64,000 nt of DNA. Origin: Bifidobacterium colobi (GTDB taxonomy: Bacteria; Actinomycetota; Actinomycetes; Actinomycetales; Bifidobacteriaceae). The stretch covers positions 1 through 64,000 of the forward strand of contig NZ_JAFEJU010000003.1 of assembly GCF_018555455.1 (NCBI RefSeq), read 5' to 3'. Positions within the stretch are counted from its first letter, which is position 1. Every line of letters starts with the position of its first letter. Both the position numbers and the translations under genes were made by a program. Positions 51,845-60,083 of the stretch are shown piece by piece. The notes beneath the pieces were generated by a model. It did no database searches, was not told where the DNA came from, and saw only the letters and a list, made by a program, of their open reading frames with translations.

Positions 51845-52662
51845 GAGCGGGTCTTTATCTCAGGAATACGTGGAATACGCTCCAGCACCGCATCCATGAG
51901 TTCTACGGTGTCGCTGGGATCGCGCACAGCCATGCCTCGAGCACCGGCCTCAACCGCCGGATAATCGTTACCGCCTTCACTCATACGGTCACCAACGAAT
52001 GTGATGTCCGCGACTGTTATGCCGAGCATATCCGCCAGTTTGCGCACCGCATAGGCTTTATCAATGCCATGCTTGCTCACGTCTACACTGGAGTATCCGC
52101 CGGTGCGTACGCGCAGTTCCGGGAAATCCTCACTCACCAGGGCACTCAACGCCCGCTTCTTGCTATCATCCGGATCCCAATGCTGTTTGACTTCCACCGG
52201 CGCATACTGACCCAATGCGGAGAAGGTGATCTGGCTGCCACGATTCTCGATGCGGGGCCCCCATACCCGTGATTCCCATAATCCGAGCTCTTTGGCGTGG
52301 CGTTCGAGACTTGATTCAATAGCCGAAACCGTCGGCTCATCCAAATCATGCGCATAAACGAGCTTCCACTGCCCCTGCTGCCATCGGTAGTACCGTGACC
52401 CGGATGTAGGCATCACATGCAGATTACGCTTATCGGCACGGTCGTTGAGCACATCCAGCACCTGCATGGTGACTACGGCCATACTGCCGCCTGAAATCAA
52501 CGCCACTGGCATTCGCGCCACCAGTTCGCTGAAGCGCTCGATCATATCGGGTTTCATCGGCTGCTTGGAACTCGCCAGCGTATTGTCGAGGTCGAACCCG
52601 AAAATCCGCGTCGTGGCGCACAGTTCGTCCATATCAAGTGTTCTCCATGATTGCACGAACAT
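51841..52662 (-). CDS. HAD-superfamily phosphatase (phosphomannomutase/sucrose-phosphatase-like, subclass IIB)
   Basis: 273 residues. The nucleophile motif IFGFDLDNTLASSKQPM (DxD) is near residue 20, motif II ALISGGS near 57, and the C-terminal FVGDRMSEGGNDYPAVEAGARGMAV carries motifs III and IV. The cap region is the alpha/beta IIB type. Substrate is probably a sugar phosphate, by family. The ATG at 52662 has a consensus AAGGAGG 8 nt upstream and was preferred over a longer frame extending to 52791 and a shorter ATG at 52632. It diverges from the zincin-like gene and is followed by the comF-like gene. Confidence 0.9.
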   Translation of the reverse strand: MFVQSWRTLDMDELCATTRIFGFDLDNTLASSKQPMKPDMIERFSELVARMPVALISGGSMAVVTMQVLDVLNDRADKRNLHVMPTSGSRYYRWQQGQWKLVYAHDLDEPTVSAIESSLERHAKELGLWESRVWGPRIENRGSQITFSALGQYAPVEVKQHWDPDDSKKRALSALVSEDFPELRVRTGGYSSVDVSKHGIDKAYAVRKLADMLGITVADITFVGDRMSEGGNDYPAVEAGARGMAVRDPSDTVELMDAVLERIPRIPEIKTRS

Positions 52663-52746
52663 TCGCCGGTCCTCCTTGCTGACGAGATCACGCCAATGCT
52701 CCCATCGTATCGCATAATGCCTTCGCCTTGTCCTATGGTGGGAGTC

Positions 52747-53175
52747 ATGCTTCAGCCACCTTGGAACGAGAGAGTCTACAGAAACCGTCATGGTCGTGGT
52801 ATGCGTACCCCGATGTTCGGTATTCGACTGCCACGATACCGTACCCGTACCGGTATGTTCGACGACATGGTGGCCGCCCAGATTCGTCGATTGAACGAAG
52901 CCTGGCCTGACCTAATCCAGCCATTGCAGTTTGCTGTGGAAGATGTTCCCCCATCTGATCCCGTACCGTGGCAGGTCAATCCGAATATGGCTTCGCAATG
53001 CTTCCCGGCATCGCATGGCATTCCCGCCCGAGTGGTGCTGTATCGCATGCCTATTCAGACTGAGGCTCGCACCAAAATGGAACTGCAGTTGGCCATTCGC
53101 GATGAAGTGGTAGCCCGCGTTGCCGAACTGTATGGGCGCAGGCCAGAGGAAATCGATCCGGACTGGGGATTCTGA
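52747..53175 (+). CDS. Zincin-like metallopeptidase-family protein without an HExxH motif
   Basis: 142 residues. The sequence fits the short 'metallopeptidase family protein' group common in actinobacteria: GMRTPMFGIRLPRYRTRTGMFDDMVAAQIRRLNEAWPDLIQPLQFAVEDVPPSDP, then RVVLYRMPIQTEAR, and the end LAIRDEVVARVAELYGRRPEEIDPDWGF. Where other members carry HExxH the sequence reads RDEVVAR, so zinc binding and proteolysis are doubtful. The ATG at 52747 was chosen from three candidates; none has an ideal ribosome site (GGGAG 2 nt upstream). Its nearness to the DUF5719, glycosyltransferase and whiB2 genes is an actinobacterial arrangement. Confidence 0.8.
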   Translation: MLQPPWNERVYRNRHGRGMRTPMFGIRLPRYRTRTGMFDDMVAAQIRRLNEAWPDLIQPLQFAVEDVPPSDPVPWQVNPNMASQCFPASHGIPARVVLYRMPIQTEARTKMELQLAIRDEVVARVAELYGRRPEEIDPDWGF

Positions 53176-53242
53176 TCGTACGCTCCAGCCTGCGACTCAG
53201 CGAATGGCCTACTCAAGCTGCTCAACGAACCGAGTCGCGCAG

Positions 53243-54781
53243 CTAACGCACGATGGCGGGATTGCTACGTGCCCACACATGCGAAGTGACCGGCATCAAC
53301 GCTCTGGATTCGATTGTGGCGAGACCCGCCATCTTACCGTTGCCAAGATTATCGTGACCGACGCGAACATTCCATACCACCTTGGTTGAATCATCATCCA
53401 AGGTGAGCACTTTCACTGCGGTGCCATCCCCATCGAATTCATCCAAGGCGAGTGTCTGCGCAGCGTTGGCCCCGAGTGTGATTTCCTCGGATCCCGCGTC
53501 CTTGCCGTCGGCGGAGTAGGCGTGCACGGTAACAGTGCGGCCGCTGTTGGATGTGTTCGCCAATGAAATCACCGCGTTCACATCATCGGGAATCACCACA
53601 GCCGAATACTTGGCTGATGCCGCAGCATTAATCAAGGCAAAGTCAGCCTGTTGGCTCTCCCCCGAACGCGTGGCTTTGGCGCTGAGCCAAACCTTGTCTT
53701 CGGCAGTGGACATCACACCCAGCGCATTATCAGGAGCCTTGCCTAAATCAACGACCTCGACCTTGCCTGCGGACACCGTAACATCCTTGGCATGCACCAG
53801 ACCCTGCTTGGTAATCCAAGACAATGCGGTGCTGGTGTCCACGCGGGAGAACACATAGGCGTTCACTTCATCGCCGGCGGACACCGATGGAATCACCGAC
53901 GCATTGGAGGAAGCTGGAAGCGGCAGTGCAAAATCAGAGCCCTTGGAAGTCAAACCATCCATAACCACAGTGCGCACCACAGCTGCGATCGGCGTCTCCT
54001 TGCTGGATACCGTCACGTACAAAGCATCCTGATCGGATACCGAAGCCGACAAATCAAGGGAGGACTCCCCCTCGGCCGGCACAGACAGCGAGGACTGCGT
54101 GGACAATGTCAGCTTCCCCGCCTGCTTGGAGCCCCAGATCGACAGGTCCACGGTGGTCGGCTTGGTGGAAGGATTAGCGACAATCAGCTGCTGCGTGGTA
54201 CCCGTAGCCGTACCTGACAACAGGAACGACTGGCTCAATGTAGGCGAAACGCAGGTGGCGGCGGATACGCCTTTCAGGTCGCCGTCATCGGCCCACGAGG
54301 CGATGGCACCAGTGGCGCCAGTGCCTTCGGAAGCCTGAAGCATACGCGTGTCCATCAAACGGGAGCCGTCGACATCCTGGGCACCGGTTTTGACATCGGC
54401 GTTATCCGTCAGATCAGTGTCCTGCAAAGTCACATCATTACTGCTGGAGCTTCCCAGCGCGGACACGGTGGACGTGTATACGGAACCGAACGCCGCATAC
54501 CGTGCCTTGGTACTCAAATTGCCCACCGTGGCTTGGAATGCGCTATCTCCATAAGTGCCGGTATCCGCCAATCCCATGGGAGCCGGGCAATACATTTCGG
54601 CTTGCGTGGGGCTGACGCTCTGATCCATGGCATCATCGGTACCTTGAACCGAATCCACCCATGACGATGGACCGGGAATGATGAACAGTGCGATCAACGC
54701 GGCAACCAGAATGATGGTGGAGATCGTAGCGAGCACGATATTGGTCACGCGCCTTGCCCCAGACGACATATGCTTGCTCAT
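53243..54781 (-). CDS. DUF5719-family membrane-anchored extracytoplasmic protein
   Basis: 512 residues. One membrane helix (about 13-35, VTNIVLATISTIILVAALIALFII) anchors a long exported domain rich in beta-strands, Ser, Thr and Ala. It contains YCPAPMGLADTGTYGDSAF near residue 64 and repeated beta-sandwich-like segments such as LIVANPSTKPTTVDLSIWGS. DUF5719 proteins are found in actinobacteria beside a large glycosyltransferase; function is not established. The ATG at 54781 overlaps the stop of the glycosyltransferase gene by 4 bp and has GGAGGAAGC upstream. The pair is likely to act together at the cell envelope. Confidence 0.85.
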   Translation of the reverse strand: MSKHMSSGARRVTNIVLATISTIILVAALIALFIIPGPSSWVDSVQGTDDAMDQSVSPTQAEMYCPAPMGLADTGTYGDSAFQATVGNLSTKARYAAFGSVYTSTVSALGSSSSNDVTLQDTDLTDNADVKTGAQDVDGSRLMDTRMLQASEGTGATGAIASWADDGDLKGVSAATCVSPTLSQSFLLSGTATGTTQQLIVANPSTKPTTVDLSIWGSKQAGKLTLSTQSSLSVPAEGESSLDLSASVSDQDALYVTVSSKETPIAAVVRTVVMDGLTSKGSDFALPLPASSNASVIPSVSAGDEVNAYVFSRVDTSTALSWITKQGLVHAKDVTVSAGKVEVVDLGKAPDNALGVMSTAEDKVWLSAKATRSGESQQADFALINAAASAKYSAVVIPDDVNAVISLANTSNSGRTVTVHAYSADGKDAGSEEITLGANAAQTLALDEFDGDGTAVKVLTLDDDSTKVVWNVRVGHDNLGNGKMAGLATIESRALMPVTSHVWARSNPAIVR

Positions 54782-57700
54782 GCTTCCTCCTCCAAACCGG
54801 ATGACAGCCTACGGCGCGGAGCGGCCACCAGGCAATAGAACACCATGATCACACCGAGGCAGACCAGCCACGCATAACGCCATGCGCTATGCTGCGTCCG
54901 CTGCTGCCAGGACGTATCAACGTTCTGATCATTCGCATTGCGCAACGTCAATCGGTAATAGCTGCCCGCGTCTGTGGACACCAAGGACTGGGTGCCATTG
55001 GATGCCGCGATATTGGCAGTGAGCTGCTCATACGGCGACGATGCGGTGTTGGCCTGACCATTGGCGACCACGTAAATGCCGCCGAATCCCAGTGCGCTGA
55101 TGTCTTCGATGGCTTGCGCATCCGGATTCGACAACAGTGCCGCGCATGCCTTGGCAAGCTTCTGATCGATGGCATCATGCTCGCCATCCACAAGCCTTGC
55201 CCGGGCGATGGGCGAGCTGTCGATCAGATCGCCGCGCGAAGTGCGCATCACCGAGTAGTCCACCGCCGTTCGGGTTTGCGCGCTAATGGCCAGCACACGG
55301 TGATCGGCTCCGGAAGCCAGGTAATCATCCGTGACCATCGGCAGACCGGCATCGGAAACGCCAAGACCCTCGTCAGCATGCCGTTCAAGTCCAAACCAGC
55401 ATTGCACGACCACACAGCAGGCGAGCACGACGGCCAGAACAGCACGACCGGCCACAATCGCATGGCGTGAGTAGTCGGTTTTGTTTCCGGATTCGATGGC
55501 TGTATCAGCTTGCGCCAACGACAGATGCAACGGATGGAATCGTTTCACCGCGCCGCCGGCAACCAGGCATACGCACGACAGGAATCCCATAATCATCAGG
55601 AGATTGCCCGGCTGTGCCGATCCGGCAATCGCGCCGGATGCATCAAGGGCGATGGCCACACGAGTCGAAACCATGGAAAGCAACGCGCCGCAAACAATAA
55701 CCACCCACATGAGTCGAGATGCTCGCAACGCGAACGGCAGCACCAGTGAAACGACAGCCAACAGTGTGATGACGGCGAACAATACCGCCAAAGCGATGTC
55801 TGCAAATGTGCCCGACTGCAGGTTCCACCCCAAGGCGCGCTCGGTGGTCTCCAGCAGACTCAAGGACGCAGGCTCACCATTATTGGACGAAGCCGGCATC
55901 ATGACATCGCCGAATAATTGCCGCCATGCCCCCTCATGGGCGTATCGGATCGAGTTGACCAGCGTGGGAGCCACAACGAAAGCCGACGGCAGCGGAATCA
56001 ACAGCAAGGCGGAGCGCTTACGACGCACGAACAGGAAGAAGACCAGGAACGCTACAATCAATGCCAGCAACAGCTGCGGTTCCGCAGCTACCACAGGGAT
56101 GAAGCACAGGGATGCGAGCGCCGCTGCCTGCACGGATGTGCGCGGCTTCAGCGGATCTTCCGTATGATACATGCCCACGGCGCGGAAGACGAACGCAAAT
56201 GCCGCCGGCAGGAAGACCAATACCGTGAGCATCGGCAGATTCGCTTGCGCATACCATCCGAACATCACGCCCGTGGATGCCCATAACAAGCCGCCAAGCA
56301 CACGTACCACATCGGATCTGGTGAAAATACCCGCCAGCGCCCAGAACGAGAGCGCGCTTAACGGAGCGGCAGCGAACAGCATCAGGGCAAGCGCCACGCT
56401 CACGTGGCCGAACGTCACCAACGAGGTGACCATCAACACCATCAGCCATGGGGTTGGCGGCGCAGGAATACCAGTGCCGGCGCCGAACACCCACAGCGTG
56501 GTGGCGGACTGCGCCAATTGCTTGAACGTGGCACCAGTCGGCAGCAAATAATTCGAATACAATGAGCCGCCAGAGAACGCCGCGCGGAAAACCTGCCAGT
56601 AGGTCAATACGATCGCGAGGAAACATGCCAACGCCATGCACAATGCCGCGACCCAGCGTCGAATCAACCGTGTTTTCAGATGTGCGCGTTCCAAAGGGCT
56701 GAGCAGCACCATACCCTGCTGCGCCTGGAAGGCATCCCTACGTTCATGGAACTGCCTGATCTGCTCGCGGTCCGCGCTCAGTACGCCCAGCGAGCTCATG
56801 GACACCTTGCTCTGGCGCGCCACCAGACGGCGCGAGCGCATGGCACCGGGAATCGAGGTCAGCGCCAGCCAAGGCAGACACAGTTGGATCAGAGCCTGAT
56901 ATGGCTGCTTTCTCAGCAGCAATGCGATGGTCACGCCAAAACTGCGAATCACACGCCACAGCCATACGGCAATCCATGTGGACATATGGAGATCCGTGTA
57001 CAGGTAGCGCTGTTGTGATCGCGCGATGGCCAATGCGGCATTGTTGGCATGCTCATGCTCCAACGCCTCGCCGCCACGCGTACGGACACCTTCATAACGG
57101 GCACGGCGGTGGGCGATTTCAGCCTGCGGCACAATCACCACTCGTCCGCCGCTCAGGCATACGCGACGGCAGAAGTCCACGGATTCGCTGTACGTGGTCA
57201 TCCAAGGATTGATGGTCAGTCGTTTGAATTCGTCAAAGGCGACCAGCGCACCGGCGAGCGAGACGGCGAACACGTCCTGGCGGCCGTCATACTGCTCCTG
57301 ATCGGGCTCGCCATCCACTACCAGCGAATGTACGGCATGCTTGCCGGCATACATGCCCACTTCATGAAGCCGTTCATCTTCCCAATCGCTTTGCTTGCAT
57401 CCCAGCACACTGGCACCGGGGGCGTTGCGCCAGGCTTCCAGCAGATGTTCCAGACACGAGGCATCAGCCGGACGAGAGTCGTCATGCAACAGCCACAATG
57501 CGCGCGTCGATGCGGGCAGTTCGGCGTACTGCAACGCCTTGGTCACGGCATCGCCGAACGACCTCGCACCCTTGGCGCGCACGATCTGGATACTCACCTG
57601 CTTGGCCTGCGGCACCTGCAGCACCGGGCCGGACGGCGAGGGAATGACCTCGAACGAGGTTTTCACCGGCTGGCTGGTACGTCCGGTGGTGTCGGCGATG

Positions 57701-57888
57701 ACAATGGCTCCGGGCAGCACACTCTGTATCAGCAGCGAATGCAACGTGGATTCAAGGAACCTGGTATCGTCCTCCACCGTCACCACGGCCGCGATTCCGG
57801 CGTCCACATCCTGCCGATGCGTGTATGGGCGCGCAGCCATGGCATTAGCCAGAGCATCATGGATATCGTTATTCGCTGTTGAACTCAT
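54778..57888 (-). CDS. Large family-2 glycosyltransferase with multiple membrane helices
   Basis: 1036 residues. The N-terminal GT-A domain (about 27-300) starts GIAAVVTVEDDTRFLESTLHSLLIQS and has LWLLHDDSRPADASCLEHLL (a DD-containing metal site) and the late RRARYEGVRTRGG region. Past residue 400 there are about a dozen hydrophobic helices (for example FLAIVLTYWQVFRAAF, MLMVTSLVTFGHVSVALALMLFA) and an exported loop region near 900. Such proteins are a conserved actinobacterial envelope glycosyltransferase of unknown acceptor. The start ATG at 57888 has AGGGG upstream. Next upstream is whiB2, in the same orientation. Confidence 0.88.
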   Translation of the reverse strand: MSSTANNDIHDALANAMAARPYTHRQDVDAGIAAVVTVEDDTRFLESTLHSLLIQSVLPGAIVIADTTGRTSQPVKTSFEVIPSPSGPVLQVPQAKQVSIQIVRAKGARSFGDAVTKALQYAELPASTRALWLLHDDSRPADASCLEHLLEAWRNAPGASVLGCKQSDWEDERLHEVGMYAGKHAVHSLVVDGEPDQEQYDGRQDVFAVSLAGALVAFDEFKRLTINPWMTTYSESVDFCRRVCLSGGRVVIVPQAEIAHRRARYEGVRTRGGEALEHEHANNAALAIARSQQRYLYTDLHMSTWIAVWLWRVIRSFGVTIALLLRKQPYQALIQLCLPWLALTSIPGAMRSRRLVARQSKVSMSSLGVLSADREQIRQFHERRDAFQAQQGMVLLSPLERAHLKTRLIRRWVAALCMALACFLAIVLTYWQVFRAAFSGGSLYSNYLLPTGATFKQLAQSATTLWVFGAGTGIPAPPTPWLMVLMVTSLVTFGHVSVALALMLFAAAPLSALSFWALAGIFTRSDVVRVLGGLLWASTGVMFGWYAQANLPMLTVLVFLPAAFAFVFRAVGMYHTEDPLKPRTSVQAAALASLCFIPVVAAEPQLLLALIVAFLVFFLFVRRKRSALLLIPLPSAFVVAPTLVNSIRYAHEGAWRQLFGDVMMPASSNNGEPASLSLLETTERALGWNLQSGTFADIALAVLFAVITLLAVVSLVLPFALRASRLMWVVIVCGALLSMVSTRVAIALDASGAIAGSAQPGNLLMIMGFLSCVCLVAGGAVKRFHPLHLSLAQADTAIESGNKTDYSRHAIVAGRAVLAVVLACCVVVQCWFGLERHADEGLGVSDAGLPMVTDDYLASGADHRVLAISAQTRTAVDYSVMRTSRGDLIDSSPIARARLVDGEHDAIDQKLAKACAALLSNPDAQAIEDISALGFGGIYVVANGQANTASSPYEQLTANIAASNGTQSLVSTDAGSYYRLTLRNANDQNVDTSWQQRTQHSAWRYAWLVCLGVIMVFYCLVAAPRRRLSSGLEEEA

Positions 57889-57984
57889 AAACCCCTAGTG
57901 TACCCATGAACCTTGAACGAGCCTCATAACGGCGTATGACGTAACCTGCCGCGGCAAATCGCTCGCGAGCATCCGCCAGATTGT

Positions 57985-58284
57985 TCAGGCCTGTTCGCGA
58001 TGTTCCTTCTTATACCGACGACGTTCACGCTCGCTCATACCGCCCCAGATGCCGAATCGTTCATCGTGGTCAATCGCCCATTTCAGGCATTGCTCACGGA
58101 CTTCGCATTTGGCGCATACGCGCTTAGCGTCACGCGTGGAACCGCCTTTTTCCGGGAAGAACGCTTCCGGATCGGTTTGCGCGCACAAAGCCTTGTGCTG
58201 CCACGAAACATCGCCATCCGGCTTGAACAGTCCCCAGAGTTCTTGCAATGGCTCGTCGGCGGAATCATCGATCACACCCCACAT
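57985..58284 (-). CDS. whiB2: WhiB2-type iron-sulfur transcription regulator
   Basis: 99 residues. The four cluster-binding Cys are 34, 57, 60 and 66 (C-x22-C-x2-C-x5-C), followed by the WhiB turn GIWGGMSERERRR and a basic tail (YKKEHREQA). The WQHKALCAQTDPEAFFPEKGGSTRDAKRVCAKCEVREQC core is close to mycobacterial WhiB2/WhmD and Streptomyces WhiB, regulators linked to cell division and septation. WhiB proteins bind sigma factor and carry a 4Fe-4S cluster. GGGAGG precedes the ATG at 58284. It lies 96 nt upstream of the glycosyltransferase gene and diverges from the LCP gene. Confidence 0.96.
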   Translation of the reverse strand: MWGVIDDSADEPLQELWGLFKPDGDVSWQHKALCAQTDPEAFFPEKGGSTRDAKRVCAKCEVREQCLKWAIDHDERFGIWGGMSERERRRYKKEHREQA

Positions 58285-58555
58285 GCGATCCTCCCTTGCC
58301 TCTGAGCTTCTCATAACGCATAAATTACACACATGCTACTTCGCTTTTGTCAAATTACTTCTCGTGTCAATACCCTTATTTAGTGGAATTTGTGCTATAA
58401 GAACATGTGTTTTATGGCCCTGTGAGGTCCGTTTTACGCTGTTGGCAATCGTTGGGTATGTGCCGTTCCTGCGGAGGAACAACTCAGCCCGGCCGCCACA
58501 GACGCAAGCTGTGACAAAGTGTCTTTCAGACCACGAACTATGGAGAGGATAAGGT

Positions 58556-59974
58556 ATGGCGCAGGAACCAAGTGAAGCGGATCAGCAGATCAATCCGCCA
58601 AGCTTCACCCCTCCTGCAGGCCGCCGGACAAGGCCTTCCGGCCCGATTCCCCGGTCTTCCGGCTCCTCTTCTTCCGCTTCCCAGTATCAGCCGAGCCGAA
58701 CGTTCGATCATGCGGATCAGGCTGTGCCGGCTTCGTTTGCACCTCCCGCATCGCGACGGGCTTCCCAGCAGCGTTCGTCGGCCCCCAGTTTTTCTCCTCG
58801 CACGTCACGCAAGCAGACGCCGGCGACTCCCACTGCCGGCGCCGGCTCGGATGTGCCGCAAAGCATTCCGCCTGCACGAGCAAGGCGTTCAACGGGATCG
58901 TCACGCAATGTGGTGCGTCCGGCAACCTCCTCTCTTGTGGGAACGAACGGCAATCAATCACTCAATAGCCTTGCGAATAGCCGATTCGCCGCTCATGGCT
59001 CCGGCTCCGCGCAGCTCGCTCAGTCCCTTCCGCATACGCATCGCATCCGTAAGATCGTGATATCCTTCATCGCCGCATTACTCGCCGCTGCGGTTATTGC
59101 CGTCTACTGCGCCTGGGGATGGGTGGATAGTCGATTGAACAAAACCGACTGGCTGACCGATACGGCTAATACATCTGCAGCCACATGGCTGATTCTCGGC
59201 TCCGATGAGCGAGACGAACCCAGTGATATCACCGGTTTCCGCACCGACACTATTCTGGTATTGACCAAGCCGAAAAGCGGTCCGAGTTCGCTGATTTCCA
59301 TTCCACGCGATTCCTTGATGAACGTGGACGGCCAGTACATGAAGATCAATGCCGTGGCGCAGACTCTTGGCCGCAAGGCGCTCGTCCAACAGGTGGAGAA
59401 CATCACCGGCCAGAAAATCGACCATGTGGCGCAGATCAAATTCGGCGGTTTGCAGCAGATTGTGGATGCTTTGGGCGGTATTCGCCTGTGCTATGACGAG
59501 GATGTTCAGGATGCCTACTCAGGCCTCAACTGGCAGTCCGGCTGCCATGATGCCGACGGGGCGACCGCACTGGCGTTCTCCCGCATGCGGTATTCGGATG
59601 CCAACGGCGATTTTGGCCGCAATGAACGTCAGCGTCAGGTCATTGCCGCGGTGATTCAGAAGGCTTCCAGCAAGGAGACACTGACCAATCCCAAGAAGGT
59701 GTTGACGGTGGCCGAGTCCGGTCTTGCCGCGCTGACCGTTGACGAAGACGCCTCCCCCATGAGCCTCATGTCGATGGCCTTGGCATTCAAGGATGCCACT
59801 GGCTCCAAGGGCGTTTCCGGCAGCGTGTATTGGTCCGATGCGGATTACTACGTGGATGGCGTTGGCTCTTCGGTGCTGTTGGATGACCAGAAGAACAGCG
59901 AATTGTTCGCGCAATTGGCGCAGGGTACGCATGCGGCCGGCACTGTGGGCACGCTTGCTGAAGCACAGTCCTGA
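58556..59974 (+). CDS. LytR-CpsA-Psr (LCP) family cell-wall glycopolymer ligase
   Basis: 472 residues. A long cytoplasmic N-terminus rich in Pro, Ser, Arg and Thr (1-165) is probably disordered. It precedes one membrane helix (166-188) and an extracellular LCP domain (about 205-370) with WLILGSDERDEPSDITGFRTDTILVLT, SLISIPRDSLMNVDG with the catalytic Arg/Asp pattern, and FSRMRYSDANGDFGRNERQRQVI. LCP enzymes move undecaprenyl-linked glycans such as capsule or teichoic acid-like polymers onto peptidoglycan. The 150-residue cytoplasmic leader is longer than in most homologues and could be a regulatory or phosphorylation region. GGAGAGGATAAGGT precedes the ATG. Confidence 0.94.
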   Translation: MAQEPSEADQQINPPSFTPPAGRRTRPSGPIPRSSGSSSSASQYQPSRTFDHADQAVPASFAPPASRRASQQRSSAPSFSPRTSRKQTPATPTAGAGSDVPQSIPPARARRSTGSSRNVVRPATSSLVGTNGNQSLNSLANSRFAAHGSGSAQLAQSLPHTHRIRKIVISFIAALLAAAVIAVYCAWGWVDSRLNKTDWLTDTANTSAATWLILGSDERDEPSDITGFRTDTILVLTKPKSGPSSLISIPRDSLMNVDGQYMKINAVAQTLGRKALVQQVENITGQKIDHVAQIKFGGLQQIVDALGGIRLCYDEDVQDAYSGLNWQSGCHDADGATALAFSRMRYSDANGDFGRNERQRQVIAAVIQKASSKETLTNPKKVLTVAESGLAALTVDEDASPMSLMSMALAFKDATGSKGVSGSVYWSDADYYVDGVGSSVLLDDQKNSELFAQLAQGTHAAGTVGTLAEAQS

Positions 59975-60083
59975 TTGATAATTCCCTCCCCTCGCGTCGG
60001 TCTATGTGGATAACTCGGCAAGCTCGAACCACATAGGTCGTTTTCGCTTGCGCAATCGCAGTATGTTGGCTCACGCTGGATAC

